Source: Candidatus Eiseniibacteriota bacterium
GTDB taxonomy: Bacteria; Eisenbacteria; RBG-16-71-46; CAIMUX01
DNA: 64,000 nucleotides
Reading direction: 5' to 3'
NCBI GenBank assembly: GCA_903844735.1
Contig: CAIMUX010000142.1
Span: 1-64,000, forward strand
The notes beneath the pieces are model-generated. The model was not told the origin of the DNA. It did no database searches and saw nothing but the letters and a program-made list of their open reading frames with translations. Below are positions 36,175 to 43,807 of this stretch, piece after piece (position 1 is the first letter of the stretch; every line of letters starts with the position of its first letter). A program made the translations under genes and the position numbers.

Positions 36175-36290
36175 GCGGATGTCGATGCGGATGTCGATGC
36201 GGATGTCGATGCGGATGTCGATGCGGAGGCTGACGTCGAGGCTGACGTCGAGGCTGATGTCGAGGCTGACGCCGACGTCGAGGCCGATGC
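36175..36290 (+). repeat. 12-bp tandem repeat between pdxS and pdxT
   Basis: Four perfect GCGGATGTCGAT units (36175-36222) are followed by diverged units of the same 12-bp period (GAGGCTGACGTC-like) to 36290, just before the pdxT start. In the pdxT frame it would read Ala-Asp-Val-Asp/Glu repeats. The only in-frame start upstream is ATG 36085, inside pdxS and without a site, so translation is unlikely but not excluded. Confidence 0.85.
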
Positions 36291-36294
36291 CGTG

Positions 36295-36909
36295 ATGGGG
36301 ATAGAGGCCGAGGCTCTTGTCGGCGTCCTGGCGCTGCAGGGGGACTTCGCCGCGCACGAGCGGGCCCTGGCACTCGCGGGTGCCGGTGCGCGCCCGGTGC
36401 GCGTGCCCGCCGACTTGTCGGGCCTGCGCGGTCTGGTCCTCCCCGGTGGGGAGAGTACTGCTCTCCTGCGGCTCATGGCCCCGGTGGGGATGGAGGAGGC
36501 TGTGCGCAGGTTCCACGGCGCGGGTGGCGTCCTCTTCGGCACCTGCGCGGGGCTGATTCTCCTTGCTGCGAAGGTCACCGGACCCGAGCAGCCAAGCCTC
36601 GGTCTTCTCGATGCTGTGGTAGCGCGAAACGGGTACGGACGCCAGATCGACAGCTTCGTCGGCACGGGGCGGATCGGCTTGCCTGGCGAGGAGGAGCGGG
36701 ACCTGGAGATGGTCTTCATCCGTGCTCCGCGCGTCCTTGCGGTGGGTCCGGGCGTACGCATCGTCGGAACGCACTCCGGCGAGCCAGTGCTGCTGGAGCA
36801 AGACCGGATCCTCGCGGCGACGTTTCATCCCGAGATGTCGGTCCAGCCTGAGGGGGGCGGGCCGATTCATCGGCGGTTTCTCGCGATGTGCGATGCTGCC
36901 GGACGTTGA
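36295..36909 (+). CDS. pdxT: Pyridoxal 5'-phosphate synthase glutaminase subunit PdxT
   Basis: About 204 residues from ATG 36295 (GTG 36292 overlaps it), the normal family length. PdxT hydrolyses glutamine and channels ammonia to PdxS. VGVLALQGDFAAHERAL (residues 9-25), LPGGESTALLRLM near residue 47 and the nucleophile cysteine in LFGTCAGLILLA near residue 82 are present. The catalytic His-Glu pair is in ATFHPEM near residue 181. The ribosome-binding site is weak, so expression may depend on coupling across the repeat-filled 142-base gap from pdxS. Confidence 0.94.
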   Translation: MGIEAEALVGVLALQGDFAAHERALALAGAGARPVRVPADLSGLRGLVLPGGESTALLRLMAPVGMEEAVRRFHGAGGVLFGTCAGLILLAAKVTGPEQPSLGLLDAVVARNGYGRQIDSFVGTGRIGLPGEEERDLEMVFIRAPRVLAVGPGVRIVGTHSGEPVLLEQDRILAATFHPEMSVQPEGGGPIHRRFLAMCDAAGR

Positions 36910-37009
36910 GTGGTTGGCATCGGGTCGCTTCCATGACGTAGCATGTCCGGAGCACCCGACGGGCGGGCTATCCGGGCCCGCTAGGGTAGCGGGTGCAGTG
37001 GAGGAAGGC

Positions 37010-38041
37010 GTGAACCGCGCCCGATCGGTGCTCCGTGTCGCTCGGATCACTCTTGAGTGCGGCCGACTGCGCCGCAGAATCCCGCCCGGACGATCGCTCC
37101 GGCCGGCGCTCATGGTCCTGGCGATCCTGTCGATGCACGCGATTTTCGCGGCGTCCGTCCAGGCGGCCCGCGAGTTCGAGAAGGTCGCCACGATCGGAGC
37201 CCAGATCCTGAAGCTGTCGGTGGGGGCCCGGGCCGTGGCGATGGGCGGGGCGTTCACGGCCATCGCGGATGACGCCTCCTGTGTCTATTGGAATGTCGGC
37301 GGGCTGGCCCGGATCCAAGACAACGTCTTCGCGGTGAATCACACGCCCTGGCTGGCCGACATCAGCTTCAGCCAGGTGACCTTCGTCGGCCACACCCGCT
37401 ATCTACCAGGTACCTTCGCTCTCCACGCGCGCAGCGTCTACATGCCGGAGATGGAAGTTCGCACCGTCTTTCGTCCGCAGGGGGACGGAACCTCGTTCGA
37501 TGCCGGCGAAATGGCATTCGGTCTCAGCTACGCGCGTTCGCTCACGGACAAATTCTCCGCGGGAGTCGGGGCAAGCTTCATCCAGTCGACCCTCGCGTCC
37601 TACCGCGGGAATGCCATGACCTTTGACTTCGGCACCATCTACGACACCGGGTATCGGAACTTCCGTATCGGCATGCAGATTCAGAACATCGGAAGCGATC
37701 TGACCTACATCGAAGAACCCGTAAGGGTGCCGACGGTCTTTCGTGTGGGCATGTCGACGCGGCTGCTTGATCGGGGCGGACAGCGGCTGGTTACCGCGGC
37801 GCAGTTCTCACACCCGCCGGACAACTCCGAACGGGCTAACCTCGGCGGAGAGTACTCTCTCCGCGACTTCGTCTTTCTGCGCGCCGGGTGGTACTACCGG
37901 TTCGACACGGAACGGTTCTCGCTTGGCGGCGGCTTGCGACTGCCAGGCGTGATAGCGCGCGAGGCCCGGTTCGACTACGCCTACACAGAGATGAACGGCC
38001 TTCCGGCGATACATTGCTTCAGCGCCGAGTTTCGGTTCTAG
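37010..38041 (+). CDS. PorV/PorQ (UPF0164) family outer-membrane protein
   Basis: About 343 residues from GTG 37010, chosen for the GTGGAGGAAGG site immediately upstream. A long basic N-region precedes the signal helix MVLAILSMHAIFAASVQA. The mature part opens with LSVGARAVAMGGAFTAIADD and CVYWNVGGLA, the UPF0164 signature, and continues as amphipathic beta strands ending FSAEFRF with an aromatic C-terminus, as expected for an outer-membrane barrel. In T9SS bacteria PorV/PorQ act in cargo delivery. It lacks the OmpA domain of the paralogue at 22.8 kb. Its stop codon overlaps the stop of the convergent mutY. Confidence 0.9.
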   Translation: MNRARSVLRVARITLECGRLRRRIPPGRSLRPALMVLAILSMHAIFAASVQAAREFEKVATIGAQILKLSVGARAVAMGGAFTAIADDASCVYWNVGGLARIQDNVFAVNHTPWLADISFSQVTFVGHTRYLPGTFALHARSVYMPEMEVRTVFRPQGDGTSFDAGEMAFGLSYARSLTDKFSAGVGASFIQSTLASYRGNAMTFDFGTIYDTGYRNFRIGMQIQNIGSDLTYIEEPVRVPTVFRVGMSTRLLDRGGQRLVTAAQFSHPPDNSERANLGGEYSLRDFVFLRAGWYYRFDTERFSLGGGLRLPGVIAREARFDYAYTEMNGLPAIHCFSAEFRF

Positions 38042-39141
38042 CCCCGCCGCGCTGCCGCCGCGTGTTCCGCCCGCAGAGCCTTTTCCAGGATCGACGAGCG
38101 ACCCAAGCCGGCTAGTTCTGCGTCCGTCACCAGCAGATATTCCCCCGGCAACGGCCCGGGGCCCGAGTCGACAAGGCCGGTGAAGACCCGCAGACGGATT
38201 CGATGGTTGGTGATCGTGTGTTCCACGCGGCCTGCTTCGCACAACGAATCTACTCTCACACGGAAACGCGCCGGCAGCGCCGCCGGCACATCAAGAGCCC
38301 CCGGCACGTCAATTGTTTCCGGCCGGATCACCGGCAGCCAGAGACGAGGGAGGAACTGCCAGTGGTTCTTTTCGACGAGGAGCCGGCCCTTGCGGTCGCG
38401 GAGGAGGAAGAGTCTGGCCTGTACCTTCACCGGTGTCGGCCGCGAGCGCCTTGCCGGGTAGCGGTGGGTCATACCCGCGGCGTGGGCGCGGCAGTACTCC
38501 GCAACAGGGCAAGGTCCACGACCCGTGCCGGTCGCGGTGCAAGCCGGGCCGGTCGGGAGGCAGACGAGGGCTCCTAATTCCATCATGGCCTGGTTGTGGT
38601 CTCCGGGATGGGCAGGGTCGAGCAGCGCCTGAGCCAGCATCCGGGCGCGGGCCCCCGGCCGGTCGTGTGGCGGTTCGAGGCAGTAGAGTCGGGCGAGGAC
38701 GCGGGCGACGTTTCCATCCACCACCGCGTAGGGCAGATCGAAGGAAATGGACAGAACGGCCGCGGCCGTGTACGGCCCAATCCCGGGGATGGCCCGGGCC
38801 GCCGCAGGGTCGCGCGGGAAGGCACCCCCGGGCCGCTCGGCCACCACGGAGGCGCCGCTGCGGAGCCGCCGGGCTCGTGCGTAGTATCCGAGCCCTGACC
38901 AGTGGGCCAGCACCGTTTCCTCGCGGGCGGCCGCGAGCGCCGCGGGAGTGGGGAAAGCAGCCAGGAACGCTGAATATCGTGGTCGGACCGTCTCCACCCG
39001 TGTCTGCTGGAGCATGACCTCTGAGACCCAAACCGCCCAGGGATCGCGAGTGCCGCGCCAGGGGAGGTCCCGCCGACTTGCACGGTACCAAGCTGAGAGA
39101 CGACTGCGAAAAGAGACTGGGTCTAATTCCACGACTGTCAT
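38038..39141 (-). CDS. mutY: A/G-specific adenine glycosylase MutY
   Basis: About 367 residues from ATG 39141; GTG 39159 is an alternative. MutY removes adenine mispaired with 8-oxoguanine. The helix-hairpin-helix glycosylase domain shows VMLQQTRVETV with the catalytic Glu, GIGPYTAAAVLS and VVDGNVARVLARL with the catalytic Asp. The [4Fe-4S] motif has four cysteines in the right region (CLPTGPAC, then CPVAEYC) but spaced Cys-x6-Cys-x9-Cys-x5-Cys; the family norm is x6-x2-x5, so about seven residues (TATGTGRG region) are inserted in the cluster loop. The C-terminal NUDIX-like domain reads the opposite base. It converges with the PorV gene, sharing 4 bases. Confidence 0.93.
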   Translation of the reverse strand: MTVVELDPVSFRSRLSAWYRASRRDLPWRGTRDPWAVWVSEVMLQQTRVETVRPRYSAFLAAFPTPAALAAAREETVLAHWSGLGYYARARRLRSGASVVAERPGGAFPRDPAAARAIPGIGPYTAAAVLSISFDLPYAVVDGNVARVLARLYCLEPPHDRPGARARMLAQALLDPAHPGDHNQAMMELGALVCLPTGPACTATGTGRGPCPVAEYCRAHAAGMTHRYPARRSRPTPVKVQARLFLLRDRKGRLLVEKNHWQFLPRLWLPVIRPETIDVPGALDVPAALPARFRVRVDSLCEAGRVEHTITNHRIRLRVFTGLVDSGPGPLPGEYLLVTDAELAGLGRSSILEKALRAEHAAAARRG

Positions 39142-39186
39142 GAGACCAGGGTAACACACAAAGGATGCCCGGCCGCAGAAAGGGGG

Positions 39187-39238
39187 TTGACAGGCTGTAC
39201 GCCGGGGTAGTCCAATCGACTCTGTTTGTTAGTCGAAT
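39187..39238 (+). promoter_or_regulatory. TTGACA box and a dyad upstream of the lipoprotein gene
   Basis: TTGACA (39187-39192) has no good -10 at 16-18 bases. Downstream, AATCGACT and AGTCGAAT form an imperfect inverted repeat across a 9-base spacer (about 39213-39238), a possible operator. The gene's AGGAG site lies near 39313. Confidence 0.3.
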
Positions 39239-39329
39239 GTCCATGTCAGGGCACTCGCACAACGCGAGCCTCTAACCCCGCAAAGGCTGCGGGCCATGGG
39301 GGCCGCGATCCGAAAGGAGCATCGAGGTT

Positions 39330-40001
39330 ATGGGCGGTCAGGTTGGGGGGATCCGGTTCTCCAGGTCGGCGCTGCTGTTGATCGGCGCCATGATGGTTAT
39401 CGCTGTCGGGATCAGCTCGTGTGCGAAGCCGCCGACGGCTGAGGTGGATGCCGCCAAGGCGGCTATCGCGAGCGCCACGGCGAAGGAGGCAGCGGAATAC
39501 GCTCCTGTCGAGCTCAGGGCCGCGCAGGACTCCATCGCGAAGGCTGAGGTCGAGATCACGACCCAGTTGGGCAAGTTCGCCCTGTTCCGCAGCTACAAGA
39601 AGGCCACCGCTCTGGTGCTCTCCGCGCAGGCGAAGGGGCAGGAGGCCGAGCAGGCCGCGATCGCCAACAAGGAGAAGTTCCGCAAGGATTCTGAGGCGGC
39701 TATCGCGCAGACCGAGCAGTTGATCGCACAGGTCAAGACCTTCATGGCCAGCAAGGAAGTCCAGGCCTTGAAGCGTGGCAAAGAGACCCGCGAGGCCCTC
39801 AAGCAGATTGAGGCCGAGCTGGCTGCTGCCGACACCTCGCTGATCACTCAGGTGAAGCCGCTGCATCAGCAGGAGAAGTATAAGAACTCGTTGAACGCCG
39901 CGAAGGGGCTCAACGGCCAGGTGAACGCCCTCATGCAGGAAGTGCAGAGCGCGATCACGGAGAAGAAGTTCATCAGCCGGATGCCGAAGTCCGGGATGTA
40001 G
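39330..40001 (+). CDS. DUF4398-like lipoprotein, coiled coil
   Basis: 223 residues. The signal peptide ends in the lipobox GISSC (Cys near residue 31), so the mature protein should be lipid-anchored. The region after the Cys (KPPTAEVDAAKAAIASA, EYAPVELRAAQDSIAKAE) matches the DUF4398 helical pattern. Nearly all the rest (residues 35-210) is Ala/Lys/Glu-rich helix expected to form a coiled coil, ending in a short basic tail. No enzymatic motif is present. It probably acts as a periplasmic spacer or structural envelope component. It lies upstream of the L,D-transpeptidase, separated by two hairpins, so the genes may be co-regulated but partly insulated. Confidence 0.8.
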   Translation: MGGQVGGIRFSRSALLLIGAMMVIAVGISSCAKPPTAEVDAAKAAIASATAKEAAEYAPVELRAAQDSIAKAEVEITTQLGKFALFRSYKKATALVLSAQAKGQEAEQAAIANKEKFRKDSEAAIAQTEQLIAQVKTFMASKEVQALKRGKETREALKQIEAELAAADTSLITQVKPLHQQEKYKNSLNAAKGLNGQVNALMQEVQSAITEKKFISRMPKSGM

Positions 40002-40016
40002 TCTGACCGGTGATCT

Positions 40017-40048
40017 CCCCCGGGGGCGATGTGAGTCGCCCCCCGGGG
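40017..40048 (+). terminator. GC hairpin after the DUF4398-like gene
   Basis: CCCC then GGGGGCGA (40017-40029) pair with TCGCCCCC and GGGG (40036-40048) with one bulged C, 15 bases after the stop codon. No T-run follows, but a second hairpin with a T-run lies 24 bases on. Confidence 0.55.
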
Positions 40049-40071
40049 ATACCCGGTACGTTCCGGGAGCG

Positions 40072-40091
40072 GGCCCCGAAAGGGGCCTTTT
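40072..40091 (+). terminator. Intrinsic terminator abutting the L,D-transpeptidase start
   Basis: GGCCCC-GAAA-GGGGCC (40072-40087) is followed by TTTT, a textbook short intrinsic terminator with a stable GNRA tetraloop. Its 3' arm contains the AAGGGG that would serve as ribosome-binding site for the next gene, whose first possible start (TTG) is at 40095. Confidence 0.7.
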
Positions 40092-40109
40092 CCCTTGGTG
40101 GTGAAAACG

Positions 40110-41036
40110 ATGTCGAGAGGGATCTCGCCGGCTAATTTCTCTGCGCATGCGGCGCGGATCATCCTCCTCGTCGGGGGCTTTGCCGTGCTTTCCGCGGTCG
40201 GCCTCGGATGTGGCCGGGAAAAAAAGAGCGACGAGGGGCCGGCGACCGCGACGGCCGAGACGGCGGGGCCGAAGCAGTCGGCGGGCGCGACTGGTCGGGC
40301 CGGCGGAAAGGCCGGGAAAGCCCGGACCGGCAAGGCGGAGACCGGCAAGGCGGAAAACGGCAAGGCGGAGAACGGCAAGGCCGAGAACGGCAAGGCCGAG
40401 ACAGGGAAAGCCGAGACGAGAAAAGCTGAAACCGGCATGCGCGGAAAGAAGGGAGCGCCGCTGCCACCCGCCCGAGTGATCCCCGATGTCCCTGTCAGTT
40501 CGCTCAGCGTCGAGCAGGTCGCCGCCCAGGTGGAGGCCCTTCGTCGGGAGAACACGCGCCTTGGCAGCGAGGTAGCCGCGCTCGAACCGCCAGGTCCGTA
40601 CATCCTTATCAACACGACCCTCAACCGTCTCTCCATGAAGCGAGGCGATGAATACATCCTCAAGGACGCGGTCGTCTCCACCGGCAGCAACACCGAGCTA
40701 GTTGACACCAAGGGGAACCGTCGCTGGTTCTTCTCCACACCCAAGGGCGTTCGGAAGGTGACAAAGAAGATGGTCGCGCCGGTCTGGACGAAGCCGGACT
40801 GGGCCTTTGTGGAGGAGGGAGAGCCGGTTCCCGGCGCGCAGGCTGAGGCACGGTTCGAGGAGGGGACGCTGGGCAAGTACGGGCTGTATATCGGCAATGG
40901 GTACCTGATTCACGGGACCCTCTTCCAGCGATTCCTCGGACAGAGCGTGACACACGGCTGCGTCCGCTGCGGTGATGCCGACATCGAGACGATCTACAAC
41001 AACGCCGCGGTCGGCACCAAGATCTACATTTACTGA
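40110..41036 (+). CDS. L,D-transpeptidase (YkuD) lipoprotein
   Basis: About 308 residues from ATG 40110; TTG 40095, GTG 40098 and GTG 40101 are in-frame alternatives closer to the AAGGGG site. A signal peptide ends at the lipobox VGLGC. Next comes a repeat tract of Lys-Ala-Glu-Asn/Thr-Gly pentads (about residues 74-108), a short coiled coil (VEALRRENTRLGSEVAAL), and the YkuD domain. The catalytic site IHGT...SVTHGCVRCGDADIE has the nucleophilic Cys near residue 290. Such enzymes make 3-3 peptidoglycan cross-links or attach lipoproteins to peptidoglycan. It is translationally coupled to the next gene (TGATG). Confidence 0.9.
   Translation: MSRGISPANFSAHAARIILLVGGFAVLSAVGLGCGREKKSDEGPATATAETAGPKQSAGATGRAGGKAGKARTGKAETGKAENGKAENGKAENGKAETGKAETRKAETGMRGKKGAPLPPARVIPDVPVSSLSVEQVAAQVEALRRENTRLGSEVAALEPPGPYILINTTLNRLSMKRGDEYILKDAVVSTGSNTELVDTKGNRRWFFSTPKGVRKVTKKMVAPVWTKPDWAFVEEGEPVPGAQAEARFEEGTLGKYGLYIGNGYLIHGTLFQRFLGQSVTHGCVRCGDADIETIYNNAAVGTKIYIY
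40329..40433 (+). repeat. 15-bp in-frame tandem repeat inside the L,D-transpeptidase gene
   Basis: Seven 15-bp units (GGCAAGGCGGAGACC and variants) encode Gly/Arg-Lys-Ala-Glu-Asn/Thr pentads. The tract forms a charged linker between the lipid anchor and the catalytic domain, so unit number sets how far the enzyme can reach. Confidence 0.85.
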
Positions 41037-41749
41037 TGCCGATGAAGACCATCTCCCCCGGAATTCCGCTGTTCCTGCTCGCGATTCTCTCGCTCGGACT
41101 GCTGTCGGCCGTGGCGAGGGCGGCGGGCCCTTCTCGCGGCGCCTTGGTGGAAGAACGGACACGTCTGCTCATTGAGAACGCGGCCTTGCGGGCGCGCCTC
41201 TCCCTGACCCGCGAAGACAGCCCTTACATTGTGGTCGACCTTCCAAAGAAGATGGTGCGGCTGGAGCTGCAGGGAGTGACCCTCACGTCGGTCCCCGTGC
41301 AGGAGATTCTCCAGAACCGGCACGCGAAACGGACCCTTTCGTCCGCCGACGAAGTGAAGCTCCTGGAGACGCCGTTCTCGCTCCAGGAGGACCGCTGGTT
41401 CGAGGTGGGCAAGACCCTCGCGCTGAAAGACACCACGGCGGTGCGCAGCCGTCCCGATACCACCGGGGCCCTCATGCAGCAAATCCGCCTGAGCCCCGTG
41501 ACCGCTCTGCTGAGTTTCGACCGGAAGCTCACCCTGGTGTTCGACGGCAAGCCGCCGCGGACACGCTGGGAGCGGCTGCGGGAGAATGCGCGGAACTGGT
41601 TCCGTTCGTGGTCGGCGGAAACGCTCGAAGGGCTGCTGCGTCGGCAATCCTCGGAAGAGGTCATGGTGACGCTGGTGATGGCTCCTGCGGATGTGCGAAG
41701 CATGGCCCCGAGCCTGCTGGCGGGAACGCGGTTGATTCTGGTTCCCTAG
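41036..41749 (+). CDS. Exported companion of the L,D-transpeptidase, probably non-catalytic
   Basis: 237 residues, starting inside the upstream stop codon (TGATG). A signal peptide (residues 1-29, ending ARAA) is followed by a coiled coil (LVEERTRLLIENAALRARL). A domain then opens with DSPYIVVDLPKKMVRLELQG, resembling the PYILI strand and following segment of the upstream YkuD domain. The HG...SxGCxR active site of L,D-transpeptidases is absent, so it appears to be a diverged, non-catalytic half. It is likely a partner or regulator of the preceding enzyme. No named family is recognised. Degraded copies of its 3' end lie downstream (41791-41830 and about 42086-42150). Confidence 0.75.
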   Translation: MPMKTISPGIPLFLLAILSLGLLSAVARAAGPSRGALVEERTRLLIENAALRARLSLTREDSPYIVVDLPKKMVRLELQGVTLTSVPVQEILQNRHAKRTLSSADEVKLLETPFSLQEDRWFEVGKTLALKDTTAVRSRPDTTGALMQQIRLSPVTALLSFDRKLTLVFDGKPPRTRWERLRENARNWFRSWSAETLEGLLRRQSSEEVMVTLVMAPADVRSMAPSLLAGTRLILVP

Positions 41750-42150
41750 GCTGGCGGATCCGATCTCGCGCCGCAACGAGGGCCCGTTTTCACGGAACGC
41801 GATTGATCTCGGTTCACCAGGCTGGCAGCGTCCTGCTCGATTCCCGCCCCCCGTAGGTAGGCGGAGCGCCTCAGCGTAACCTCGGCCTGTTCGACCACGG
41901 CCTCCGCAACCTGGACGGCGACCCACGAGGCGTGCAGTTCATCCCACCTCTTGTCGATCTCGAGCCCGACCAGTTCGCGGGTGTCGGTCAGCCGCATTTC
42001 GGCCGCCCAAATCTTCTGGCGTCTCGCGATGGCTTCGTCGGCGCCTCTCCGAAGCCGAAGAAGCGAGGTCCCGCCACAGCAGCGGTGATTCGGGAGGATG
42101 TGCAAAGCATGGCCCGGGGCCTGCCGGGGCGAACGCGGCCACTCTGGTAC
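41719..42150 (+). repeat. Degraded duplications of the upstream gene's 3' end
   Basis: The end of the preceding gene (41719-41755) recurs imperfectly at about 41791-41827, where GGAACGCG, GATTGAT, GGTTC and AGGCTGG are shared. A second, longer copy is at about 42098-42150, where GATGTGC, AAGCATGGCCC, GCCTGC, GAACGCGG and TCTGGT are shared. All copies are in the same orientation. Between the last two lies the antisense TolC-like remnant. The 450-base spacer 41750-42199 therefore looks rearranged and decaying. Confidence 0.55.
41860..42045 (-). pseudogene. TolC-like efflux protein remnant
   Basis: Read on the minus strand, about 60 residues have the helical pattern of TolC-family hairpins: ARRQKIWAAEMRLTDTREL, VGLEIDKRWDELHAS, VAVQVAEAVVEQAEVTLR, then a Tyr-containing turn. 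There is no start codon context, no signal peptide and no beta-strand regions. The frame runs on into the reverse-frame shadow of nfnL. I infer a fragment of a lost efflux gene. Confidence 0.45.
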
Positions 42151-42199
42151 CTCGGGGCCTGGTTTCTTCGGCGTTTCTTCGGCCAGGTCCCGATCGGTC

Positions 42200-43807
42200 T
42201 CAGCTCCCAGCCGCAATCTCCAACGAGTTGGCCAGCTCGGGGTACCGCTCCACCAACATTTCATGGATGGTCCGTGCCGCGATCTTGCCGTGGCCCATCG
42301 CGGCAATGACGGTCCCACCCGCACCCGCCTGACTGCCGATGATATCCCCGCCCGCGCAGATGACCGGGATACGCACCGGGCCTTCCGGGCCGGCGGGTCC
42401 TGCATCCTCGGCCAACACCGCGGCCTCTTCGGCCGGCCGGTGGGCGGCATCGTCCTTCAGGTGTACCCGGAGGCTCTTGGGGTCGATCACGAGCTGTCCC
42501 CACTTGTTGGTCACCAAGTACGGGGTCAATGTCGCGAGGAGCGGGTTGGGCCCCTGCCCGATCGCCATGATCACGACGTCGTACGGCTTGCGGAAGTTCG
42601 AGTCGGGAATGATCACCGGGCGGCGCCGTCCCGACTGGTCGGGTTCGCCCAGCTCCATCCGCACCATCTCCATCTCGCGAACCCAGCCGTCCTCACCCCC
42701 ATAGATCGTCACCGGATTGTGCAGGAACAGAAAGTTGATTCCCTCTTCCATGGCGTGATGGACCTCGTCTGCGCGGGCCGGCATCTCGGCCTGCGTGCGC
42801 CTGTAGACGACATCTACCGTCGCGGCCCCGAGGCGTTTGGCGACGCGGGCGCCGTCCATGGCCACGTTGCCGCCCCCGACCACGGCCACCCGGTCGCCCA
42901 CGCGGATCGGAGTCGGTTCAGCGGGGAAGGATCGGGCATTCATCAGGTTCGCGCGGGTCAGGTATTCGTTGGCGCTATAGACTCCCGACAACTCCTCGCC
43001 CGCGATCCCCATAAAGTACGGGAGCCCGGCGCCGGTGCCGATCATGACCGCGTCGAACTGCTCCTGGATTTCGTCCAGCGTGATGGTGCGGCCGACCAGC
43101 GCGTTGCAGACGATCTCCACCCCGAGTCCGCGCAGGTTGTCGATCTCGAAGTCGACGATTTGCTTGGGCAGGCGGAACTCCGGGATGCCATAGAGAAGCA
43201 CCCCCCCGGGGCGATGCAACGCCTCGAAGATCGTGCAACGGTAGCCCAGGCGAACCAGCTCGGCGGCGGCGGCAAGGCCCGCCGGCCCGGATCCGATGAT
43301 GGCGATGGCTCGGCCGTTGGGCGGCCAGAGCTCGGCGTGGGGGCGGACGCCGTTCTTGCGCGCCCAGTCGGCCAGGTACTTCTCCAGGTAGCCGATCCCC
43401 ACCGGTTGCCCCTTGATTCCCTTCACGCAGACCATCTCGCACTGGTTTTCCTGCGGGCAGACGCGGCCGGTGATGGAGGGGAAGAGGTTGGTCTTCACGA
43501 TCTCCTGATAGGCCGCCTCGATGTCGCCCTTCTTCAGGTGGTCGATCATCCCGCGGATGTTGATCTCGACCGGGCAGTACGGAATGCACTTCGGATCGCC
43601 GCAGGAGATGCAGCGGTGGCTCTCGTTGAAAGCGAGGTCGAAATCGTAGCCGAGCTCGACCTCGCTGAAATTGCGGGAACGCACTTCGGGGTCCTGCATC
43701 GGCATGGGGGTCTTCGTCGGTTGCCGGAGTGCCGCTTTGCGGATCTCGGCCATGTTTGAGGGAACGGGGACCTGGCCGGGGCAGGCCTCTTCGCTACGGT
43801 CACTCAT
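42200..43807 (-). CDS. NfnL: large subunit of NADH-dependent ferredoxin:NADP+ oxidoreductase (GltA-like)
   Basis: 535 residues of the glutamate-synthase-small-subunit family. The N-terminal cluster region has CISCGDPKCIPYCPV (residues 52-66) and CPQENQCEMVC (near 100-110), which bind two [4Fe-4S] clusters. An FAD motif IIGSGPAGLAAA follows near residue 165, and an NADP(H)-type VVGGGNVAMDGARV near residue 305. The protein closes with the GAGGTVIAAMGHGKIAA FAD-contact segment. Taken alone it could be annotated as homotetrameric glutamate synthase, but its 4-base overlap with an NfnS-type gene identifies the electron-bifurcating NfnSL pair. That enzyme couples NADPH oxidation to ferredoxin and NAD+ reduction, or the reverse. 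ATG 43807 overlaps the upstream stop. Confidence 0.88.
   Translation of the reverse strand: MSDRSEEACPGQVPVPSNMAEIRKAALRQPTKTPMPMQDPEVRSRNFSEVELGYDFDLAFNESHRCISCGDPKCIPYCPVEINIRGMIDHLKKGDIEAAYQEIVKTNLFPSITGRVCPQENQCEMVCVKGIKGQPVGIGYLEKYLADWARKNGVRPHAELWPPNGRAIAIIGSGPAGLAAAAELVRLGYRCTIFEALHRPGGVLLYGIPEFRLPKQIVDFEIDNLRGLGVEIVCNALVGRTITLDEIQEQFDAVMIGTGAGLPYFMGIAGEELSGVYSANEYLTRANLMNARSFPAEPTPIRVGDRVAVVGGGNVAMDGARVAKRLGAATVDVVYRRTQAEMPARADEVHHAMEEGINFLFLHNPVTIYGGEDGWVREMEMVRMELGEPDQSGRRRPVIIPDSNFRKPYDVVIMAIGQGPNPLLATLTPYLVTNKWGQLVIDPKSLRVHLKDDAAHRPAEEAAVLAEDAGPAGPEGPVRIPVICAGGDIIGSQAGAGGTVIAAMGHGKIAARTIHEMLVERYPELANSLEIAAGS

Noticed and set aside
42200-43807. Glutamate synthase (GltA/GltD) as the name for the minus-strand flavoprotein
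   Set aside because: The family match alone allows it, but the overlapping NfnS-type gene with its Asp/Cys3 [2Fe-2S] motif makes the NfnSL pair the better reading.
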